From: JAMXLO01 sp963818775
Lineage (GTDB): Bacteria > Pseudomonadota > Alphaproteobacteria > Acetobacterales > Acetobacteraceae
Direction of reading: 5' to 3'
Length of the DNA: 64,000 nucleotides
Assembly (NCBI GenBank): GCA_963818775.1
Contig: CAWFUF010000011.1
Coordinates: forward strand, 992,001 to 1,056,000
Shown here: positions 58,293 to 64,000 of the stretch, piece by piece
How positions within the stretch are numbered: position 1 is the stretch's first letter
Layout of the letters: every line of letters starts with the position of its first letter
Made by a program: the position numbers and the translations under genes
Notes under the pieces: generated by a model
Seen by the model: only the letters and a program-made list of their open reading frames with translations
Told to the model about the DNA's origin: nothing
Database searches by the model: none

Positions 58293-58769
58293 TCAGGCGT
58301 GCCGGCGAATATCGAACGCGGGGACTTCGGCGTTGAGCATCAGGCGGCCCGCTGCGCAGCGCGAGCGGATCGCAGTGAAGCCGTGCAGGCTCAGCAAGCG
58401 TCGGACGCGGCTTTGCATGGTGGGAAGCGGGTCGACGCTGAGTGCCAGGCGGCCATTCGCGAACAGCGCGCGGCGAATCGACGACAGTGCGCTCTCTAGC
58501 CAGTCGAGTGAGGGAACATGCGGCACGATCACCAGGCTGGCACTGTCGGCCTCCAGCCGCTCGGGTGATCGGAGGTGCGTTACTTGCGGCGCGCCGGCTC
58601 GCAGCAGCGCACACATCAAATCAGGGCCGTCCCTGCCGAGTACGACGATGTGCTCTTCGTCCTCGATCGCACCAAGGTTGTCGAGCAGGGCGGCCCCAGG
58701 TTCTGGAGGCTGCAGGGGTGGGCTGGGCGGCGCGCGGCGAGGCGCGGCCGCACGGACGTGCGTCAGCAT
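58293..58769 (-). CDS. Rossmann-like protein, possible methyltransferase remnant or relative
   Basis: 158 residues from the ATG at 58769 (AGGAG before it). After a Pro/Ala-rich start the sequence reads HIVVLGRDGPDLMCALLRAGAPQVTHL, then ADSASLVIVPHVPSLDW and LFANGRLALSVDP, which follows the strand-helix order of a SAM-dependent methyltransferase. The glycine motif is degraded and the C-terminal part short. Function unknown. It lies 14 bases upstream of the DapA-family gene, same strand, and is divergent from the decayed methyltransferase. Confidence 0.6.
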   Translation of the reverse strand: MLTHVRAAAPRRAPPSPPLQPPEPGAALLDNLGAIEDEEHIVVLGRDGPDLMCALLRAGAPQVTHLRSPERLEADSASLVIVPHVPSLDWLESALSSIRRALFANGRLALSVDPLPTMQSRVRRLLSLHGFTAIRSRCAAGRLMLNAEVPAFDIRRHA

Positions 58770-58950
58770 GATAGACGGCTCCTGAAAAAAGTAATGCGCG
58801 GACCGGAATGGTCGCAGTTCATGGCAGGCCGGAAGATCGGCATAACGGCATATAATTGCCATCGGTGTTGTGGCCAGCGCATATAGGATCGGTGTGGGTG
58901 TCGGGATGCACGGGCGGCCTCGGGAACCGGAGACGTGCGTCGTAACCCTT

Positions 58951-59774
58951 ATGGGACTCATAGGGGACAGCCTCCTCGGGACAGCGAATTTGTATCCGTC
59001 GGATGCCTTAACTCTGGGTCCGTCAGATCCGATTCACCATTCTGGATGCTGGTTGCGGTCCCGGTACATGGCTGCGACGCCTCGTCACGCACGCGCGCCA
59101 ACTTGGATTCTCCGACATCACGGCGCGGGGCTTCGATATTGCCCGGGCGCAAATTCATGTCGCGCGACGCATGGCTCATGATCTCGCCGGGCAGACGGGC
59201 GTCGATCTTACGTTCGAAGTTGCAGATCTCACCGGCCGGCTGGCGGAGGCGGATGTCTCGGTCGACATGACACTCTGTCTCTACAGCGTCCTGAGCCATC
59301 TTCCGGTGGCTAATCCAACGAAGGTCGCCGCCGAAATTGCGCGCGTGACCAGGGGACACTTCGTCACCACGGTGCGTTCAATCGGCAGCCCTCCCACAAT
59401 CTTCGTCGATTCGATTGACAAGGCGCGCCACTTCAGCCTGGACCACAGTTTGGATCGATGTGAGGGTCGAGCTCCGCAGCGGGCGTCGTATGGCGCTGCC
59501 CTTTCACCTCTTTACCGCGTGCGAGCTACAGAATTGCTTTGCACAGCATTTCGATAGCGAAGACCTGTGTGGCCTCAATATCTTTCACAATCGCTTCGTG
59601 CCTGACCATCGGTAGAATCCAGCGTCCATTCTGGTGGACCAGCAACTCTGGGGTCAGCTCGCGCAGCTCGAGGAGATCTACGCGAGGAACCCCGGTTTCA
59701 TGGAACGCGCAACTCATCTGTTGCTGGTCGGTTGCCGTCGCCAGCTTCCGGAGCGGCGGCGTAGGTATGCGTAA
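58951..59774 (+). pseudogene. SAM-dependent methyltransferase with two frameshifts and a nonsense codon
   Basis: The coding order is clear: MGLIGDSLLGTANLYPSDAL from 58951; frame change near 59036; ILDAGCGPGTWLRRL (SAM motif I), FDIARAQIHVARRMAHDL and CLYSVLSHLPVANPTKV; second frame change near 59450; then RRMALPFHLFTACELQNCF and NIFHNRFVPDHR. A TAG at 59613-59615 follows, after which the frame still reads ASILVDQQLWGQLAQLEEI and MERATHLLLVGCRRQLP to the stop at 59774. Total length is two bases over a multiple of three, fitting two insertions. The nonsense codon makes real decay more likely than sequencing error. Confidence 0.75.
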
Positions 59775-59794
59775 TCTCCGGTAGCTGACGCTGC

Positions 59795-60196
59795 TTACTC
59801 CACGGTCCACGGGTCCTCGACATCGACGCGCAGGTGTTCGGTGGGTTGCGGCGTTGCCGTCATCACGCATACGCCGTCGGGCGCCTCGAACTGGTGCCAG
59901 GCGTTCTGCGGCACGACCACCATCATCCCGGCGCTGAGCGTCACGGACTGCTTCCCCTCCGCGGTCATCAGATGCAGCGTCGTCGCGCCGTCGACGATCT
60001 GCACGATCTCATCGCCTTGCGGATGCCGCTCCCATGCGCTGGTGCCGGCGAACTTGGCGGTGAAGATGGCGCCGTCGCGATAGGGCGCCACCCGTCCGAA
60101 AGCCCCCTTGCGTTCGGCCTCGGATGAAGTCGGCGTGCGCGCCTCGAGCATCGTCAGTCTGGCGAACTCGGCCTTTAGATCGACGACTGGGATCAT
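59795..60196 (-). CDS. Cupin-domain protein
   Basis: 133 residues from the ATG at 60196 (GGAGGAG before it). Single cupin: motif 1 ERHPQGDEIVQIVDG has the first His and Glu, and motif 2 is VVVPQNAWHQFEAPDGV with the late His. The metal set is H, E, H with one His of the usual pair missing (HPQGDE). Cytoplasmic, could be a small dioxygenase, isomerase or binding protein. Divergent from the aminotransferase gene. Confidence 0.82.
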   Translation of the reverse strand: MIPVVDLKAEFARLTMLEARTPTSSEAERKGAFGRVAPYRDGAIFTAKFAGTSAWERHPQGDEIVQIVDGATTLHLMTAEGKQSVTLSAGMMVVVPQNAWHQFEAPDGVCVMTATPQPTEHLRVDVEDPWTVE

Positions 60197-60351
60197 GCTC
60201 TCCTCCAGGGGTTGGATGTGTGCGGAGGTATACCAGTTGAGGCTTGGACCGTCGCGCCTCCCCCCCTCCCGCGCGGGGAGCCGCAGTGTCCGCACCTTTC
60301 CGCCCTCTGAACGGCAGACTAGAGTGCGCGCCCCAGCCCAGGAGACGAGTC

Positions 60352-61762
60352 ATGGCACCACCTCCGCCCTTCGGCGCCAATTCCGCTGCCGCGCGCGACA
60401 TCGCCAACGTGCTGCACCCTTATACCGATCTGCAGGCCCATCAGCAGATCGGTCCCATGGTGGTCACGCGCGGCAAGGGCGTTCGCGTATGGGATGATGC
60501 GGGCAAGGACTACATCGAGAGCGTCGCCGGTCTGTGGTGTGCCTCGCTGGGCTTCGACAACGAGCGGCTGGTGCAGGCGGCGGTCAACCAGATGCGGAAG
60601 CTGCCTTTCTATCATGCGTTCACCGCCAAGTCGCACGAGCCGCTGATCGATCTGTCCGAGATGCTGATCGAACGCGCGCCGGTGCCGATGAGCAAGGTGT
60701 TCTTCGCCAACTCGGGCTCCGAGGCGAACGACAGCGCGATCAAGATGATCTGGTATTTCAACAATGCCGTGGGGCGACCGGACAAGAAGAAGATCATCGG
60801 GCGGCTGAAGGGGTATCACGGCATCACGCTTGCATCGGCGTCGCTGACCGGCATTCCGCACAATCATCGGGCGTTCGATCTGCCGCTGCCCGGTTTCGTG
60901 CACACGATGAACCCGCATCACTATCATGGCGCCAATCCGGGCGAGAGTGAGGAAGCATTCGCCTCGCGCTGCGCGGACGAACTTGAGAAGCTAATCCTCG
61001 CGGAAGGTCCTGACACCGTGGCGGCGATGTGGGCCGAGCCGGTGATGGGCGCCGGTGGCGTGATCGTGCCGCCGCGGACATATTTCGAGAAGATCCAGGC
61101 GGTGCTGCGCAAGTACGATGTGCTGTTCGTCGCAGACGAGGTGATCTGCGGCTTCTGGCGCACCGGCAACTACTGGGGCAGCCAGACGCTGAACATGCAG
61201 CCCGACATCCTCACCTGCGCCAAGGCGCTGTCGTCGTCGTACCTGCCGATCAGCGCGGTGATGGTGAACGATCGCGTGTTCCAGGGCCTGGCAAAGCAAA
61301 GCCACGAGATCGGCACGTTCGGGCACGGCTTCACCTATTCCGGTCATCCGGTGCCGGCCGCGGTCGCGATCGAAACGCTGAAGATCTATGACGAGATGAA
61401 CATCGGCGAGCACGTCCGCGCTGTCGGTGCGCACATGCAGAGCGAACTGCGCCGGCGCTTCGCCGAGCATCCGCTGGTGGGCGAGGTGCGCGGCATCGGC
61501 CTGATCGGCGCGATCGAACTGGTGGCCGACAAGGACAAGCGCCAGAACTTCGAACCGGCAGCGCGGATCGGCGGTCGCCTCACCAAGCTGGTCGAAGAGC
61601 AGGGCGTGATAGGTCGCACAGTACCCGGGCGACATCCTCTGCTTCAGCCCGCCGCTGATCATCACCGAGGCCGAGGTGGACGAGATGCTGGACCGCGTCG
61701 GCAAGGCGCTCGATGAACTGACCGTGCAGTTGCGGCGCGAGCAGATCGCGGTCGTGCAGTAG
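60352..61762 (+). pseudogene. Class III (omega) aminotransferase with one frameshift near the C-terminus (about 469 residues if repaired)
   Basis: The ATG at 60352 follows AGGAGACG. PLP features are intact: FANSGSEANDSAIKMIW near residue 120, Asp in LFVADEVICGF and the Schiff-base Lys291 in CAKALSSSY. At 61624-61630, within CCCGGG, the frame shifts: continuing one base further gives GDILCFSPPLIITEAEVDEM and ends REQIAVVQ at 61762, as expected for the family. The length of 1411 bases is one over a multiple of three. Without repair the protein would lose its C-terminal helices. It transfers amino groups between an omega-amine (such as beta-alanine, putrescine or taurine) and pyruvate or another keto acid. 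The intact rest suggests the extra base could be a sequence error. Confidence 0.85.
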
Positions 61763-61772
61763 GCCGACGGCG

Positions 61773-62208
61773 ATGCGGTCGCGGCTGATCGCGGCGGCCG
61801 CTTTGCTGTGTCTCACGCTGCCGGTTGCCGCGCAGCAGGCGACCGACAGTTTCGATGCGGTGAAGGCCAGTGCGGAGATCACGAATCTCTTGGCGCGGCG
61901 CGATCTCGACGCCGCGGCCGAGGCCACGTCGCGGTTGATGGAGGGTAATTCGCCCGAGAAGCTGAAGGATCTGTTTCAGCTTGTGCGTGGTCTCGGGCAG
62001 GGCCAGGTACACTGACCTGGTTTATTCGCGCGACTACGGGCGGACGGAGAAGGACGTCATCTTCAAGATCGACTTCGACAAGGCGTTCCTGTTCGTCCGT
62101 TATCTGTATCAGGTGGACAATGGCGCGTGGCGGTTGATCCACATTGATCTGAAGACGGAAGACGAACTCCCCTTTCCGAAGGACTGGCCACACATCTATC
62201 CGAGGTGA
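61773..62208 (+). pseudogene. Small secreted protein with one frameshift (about 144 residues if repaired)
   Basis: A signal peptide (SRLIAAAALLCLTLPVAA) starts the frame at 61773, followed by SAEITNLLARRDLDAAAEAT and LKDLFQLVRGLGQ. Near 62003 the frame changes and continues as ARYTDLVYSRDYGRTEKDVI and FKIDFDKAFLFVRYLYQVDN to the stop at 62208. 436 bases, one more than a multiple of three, so one extra base in GGGCAGGGCC would explain the break. The layout (helical start, beta sheet with a terminal IDLKTEDE) resembles NTF2-like DUF3887/DUF4019 proteins, but I am not sure. Ten bases after the aminotransferase stop, same strand. Confidence 0.65.
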
Positions 62209-62230
62209 CCGCGGCCCTTTCCATGGTGAG

Positions 62231-63283
62231 CTATCGCGCGCGGTCTACTGTGTAGTCCGCCACGTCCAGCAAGGCACGCCGCATTGCGCTGTCGGGAAAC
62301 GGTGCCAGAGCCGCCTTCGCCGCCTGGGCAAATCCACGGGCGCGGCGGAGGGTGGCGCCAATGGCGCCGCAGTGCCGCATCAGATGGAGCGCGCGATCGA
62401 GATCGGCTTCATTCTGGTCTGTCGCCTCGATGGTGCGGCGCCAGAAGTCGCGGTCGGCCACATCGCCCGACTGGTACGCCACCAGCACCGGCAGGGTGAT
62501 CTTGCCCTCGCGAAAGTCGTCGCCGACGGTCTTGCCCAGCACCGCCTGGTCTGCCGTGTAGTCGAGCGCGTCATCCACCAACTGGAAGGCGATGCCGAGG
62601 TTCATGCCGAATTCCGCCAGCGCCGCGGCCTCGGGGTCTGGCCGATCGGCCACCACGGCGCCCACCTCGCAGGCGGCGGCGAACAGGGCGGCTGTCTTGC
62701 CCTTGATCACTTCCAGGTAGCGCGCCTCGGACGTGGCGAGATCGTTCTGGGTGACAAGCTGCAGCACCTCGCCTTCGGCGATGGTCGCGGCGGTGCGCGA
62801 GAGGATGCCGAGTACGATCAGTGAGCCGTCCTCCACCATCAACTGGAAGGCGCGGGCGAACAGGAAGTCGCCGACCAGAACCGGGGCCTGGTTGCCGAAT
62901 ACCGCATTGGCCGAGGCCAGTCCTCGCCGCAGCAGGCTCGCGTCAACCACGTCGTCGTGGAGCAGCGTGGCGGTGTGGATGAACTCGACGCAGGCCGCGA
63001 GCTTCACATGCCGCTCGCCAGTGTAGCCGCAGAGGCGGGAGCAGGCGAGGGTGAGCAACGGGCGCAATCGCTTGCCGCCGGCGGCGACGATGTGTGCGGC
63101 GAGCTGCGGGATCAGCGCCACCGGGCTATCCATGCGGGCTACGATGGTGCGGTTGCAGGCCTCCAGATCGGGCTGGAGCAAGGCGACCAGAGCGGTCAGC
63201 GCGCCCTCGGCAGCCGAGGCACGCGCCTCCAGGCGCGGCGGAGACGCCGGATCGGCCCGGGACGGACTGACGACCTCGTCCAA
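62231..63283 (-). CDS. Trans-polyprenyl diphosphate synthase (octaprenyl/decaprenyl type)
   Basis: 350 residues from a TTG at 63283 that has AGGAG seven bases before it; an ATG 14 codons upstream (63325) is the alternative, without such a site. Both aspartate-rich motifs are present: FARM LLHDDVVD (near 118-125) and SARM QLVDDALDY (near 230-240), with GKTAALFAAA between. The length and motif spacing fit long-chain synthases that make the ubiquinone side chain. It is a single gene; the DUF2007 gene is divergent from it. Confidence 0.92.
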   Translation of the reverse strand: MDEVVSPSRADPASPPRLEARASAAEGALTALVALLQPDLEACNRTIVARMDSPVALIPQLAAHIVAAGGKRLRPLLTLACSRLCGYTGERHVKLAACVEFIHTATLLHDDVVDASLLRRGLASANAVFGNQAPVLVGDFLFARAFQLMVEDGSLIVLGILSRTAATIAEGEVLQLVTQNDLATSEARYLEVIKGKTAALFAAACEVGAVVADRPDPEAAALAEFGMNLGIAFQLVDDALDYTADQAVLGKTVGDDFREGKITLPVLVAYQSGDVADRDFWRRTIEATDQNEADLDRALHLMRHCGAIGATLRRARGFAQAAKAALAPFPDSAMRRALLDVADYTVDRAR

Positions 63284-63375
63284 GCTGGTCTCCTGGCTTG
63301 CATGTCTGGCAGGACAAGGCACCATATCGGCGCGCCGGAAACAGGGTCAAGCAAAGGCGGGAGAGACAGCAAGCT

Positions 63376-63582
63376 GTGATTGTGCTGGCGACGTCGAATG
63401 ATCCTGTGCGGCTGTCGTTCCTGACGGCGCTGCTGGCGGATGCAGGCATTGCCGCGTTCGTGCTGGATGTGCACACCAGCGCGGTGGAGGGCAGCATTGG
63501 TGCGATCCCGCGCCGCCTGGCGGTGGGCGCCGAGGACGAGCTGCGGGCGCGGCGGGTGCTTGCGGAGGCGGGGGAGATCTAA
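63376..63582 (+). CDS. DUF2007-family small protein
   Basis: 68 residues from a GTG at 63376 with GGGAGAGAC upstream. The sequence IVLATSNDPVRLSFLTALLADAGIAAFVLD and VGAEDELRARRVLAEAG matches the GlnB-like-fold small protein annotated as putative signal-transducing protein DUF2007. Divergent from the polyprenyl synthase gene. Function unknown. Confidence 0.75.
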   Translation: MIVLATSNDPVRLSFLTALLADAGIAAFVLDVHTSAVEGSIGAIPRRLAVGAEDELRARRVLAEAGEI

Positions 63583-63644
63583 GGTTCCGGGCCAGTTCAA
63601 GCCCGTGTCCCTCGCCCTGACCGATGTGCTAAGGTGCGCGTGCA

Positions 63645-64000
63645 ATGGGCATATTGGCGGCATTCCACCCGCTCTACACGCTGACCGGCTTCATCGTCGG
63701 GTTGCTGATCGGCCAGACCGGCATGGGCGGGGGTTCGCTGGTAACTCCTATCCTCGTGCTCCTCTTCGGTGTCTCTCCAGCCGCCGCCGTGGGCACCGAC
63801 CTGCTCTACGCCTCCATCACCAAGGCCGTGGGCACAGCGGTGCATGGGGCGAACCACACCGTGCAATGGCCTCTCGTCGCGCGCCTGGCCGCAGGGAGCG
63901 TGCCGGCCACCGCGCTGACCTTGCTGGCAATTGCGCATTTCGATCTCAACAGTCGCGCGGCTTCGGGCGTCATCACGACCGTTCTCGGTGTGATGCTGCT
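63645..64000 (+). CDS. TauE/SafE-family permease, 5' part only
   Basis: The ATG at 63645 opens a frame that runs off the window end after 118 codons. Membrane helices FIVGLLIGQTGMGGGSLVTPILVLLFGV (with the TauE/SafE glycine motif GxGGG) and PLVARLAAGSVPATALTLLA are visible. The family exports sulfite or sulfonate-derived anions or transports other anions. It fits loosely with the sorAB-like genes, but they are 43 kb away. The full length is not in this window. Confidence 0.82.
   Translation, partial: MGILAAFHPLYTLTGFIVGLLIGQTGMGGGSLVTPILVLLFGVSPAAAVGTDLLYASITKAVGTAVHGANHTVQWPLVARLAAGSVPATALTLLAIAHFDLNSRAASGVITTVLGVML

Noticed and set aside
61624..61630. Programmed ribosomal frameshift in the aminotransferase gene
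   Set aside because: No slippery site with a downstream pseudoknot or release-factor-like stop codon is evident, and the family never uses recoding; one extra base is simpler.

Overview
The window is high-GC, densely coded DNA that looks like an alphaproteobacterium of the Rhodospirillales, probably Acetobacteraceae-like. The grounds are gene content rather than a marker gene: FAD-dependent ThyX, an ATP12-type F1 assembly chaperone, a DUF1217 flagellar-associated protein, SorAB-like sulfite oxidation, ring-hydroxylating dioxygenase parts, and dispersed GC-rich palindromes of the kind common in this class. No rRNA and no CRISPR array is visible; one tRNA (Leu, anticodon GAG) is present.

Layout. 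0-3.5 kb: a TPP-dependent lyase and a class III CoA-transferase in one operon, then a small secreted protein. 3.5-8.3 kb: a peptide-export locus on the minus strand, made of an HlyD-type adaptor, an ABC transporter with an N-terminal C39 peptidase, a short peptide with a double-glycine leader and a cysteine-rich protein of unknown role; this is the best candidate for an undescribed system. 8.3-20.9 kb: thyX, hydrolases, a polysaccharide deacetylase, a ccdAB toxin-antitoxin pair under a striking palindrome, gamma-glutamyltransferase, an NnrU-family membrane protein, a DsbA-like protein, MFS transporter, Gfo/Idh oxidoreductase, solute-binding protein and sorAB-like genes. 20.9-34 kb: a kinase-LRR-Sel1 receptor-like protein, a dihydrodiol dehydrogenase, a berberine-bridge-type flavoenzyme, an amino-acid-type binding protein, multicopper oxidase, a dioxygenase plus two Fe-S proteins, a flagellar-associated protein and an enolase-superfamily dehydratase. 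34-43.2 kb: ECF sigma/anti-sigma, a host-attachment protein and Hsp20 that each sit behind an FNR-type box, a decayed luciferase-like monooxygenase/MFS pair, psiF and a yjfK-yjfL-yjfJ-like membrane-stress module, and an ABC exporter. 43.2-46.4 kb: a lower-GC accessory island with a GxxExxY gene framed by long inverted repeats, a RelB/ParE-type pair and small membrane proteins. 46.4-64 kb: Rieske dioxygenase alpha and beta, a pseudouridine synthase, AsmA, ATP12, acylphosphatase, lipB, tRNA-Leu, a repeat protein, kdpF-kdpA without kdpB, a DapA-family lyase, a decayed methyltransferase, a cupin protein, an aminotransferase, polyprenyl synthase, a DUF2007 protein and the start of a TauE/SafE permease.

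How the genes fit. Ring-cleavage functions (Rieske dioxygenase, cis-dihydrodiol dehydrogenase, extradiol dioxygenase, a remnant aromatic-acid MFS) are scattered in three places and suggest aromatic catabolism without one operon. Five genes have lengths one base over a multiple of three and read through once one extra base is removed, and a decayed methyltransferase carries two more such shifts. That uniform sign points to sequence errors or very recent decay and should be settled before any of these genes is called dead.
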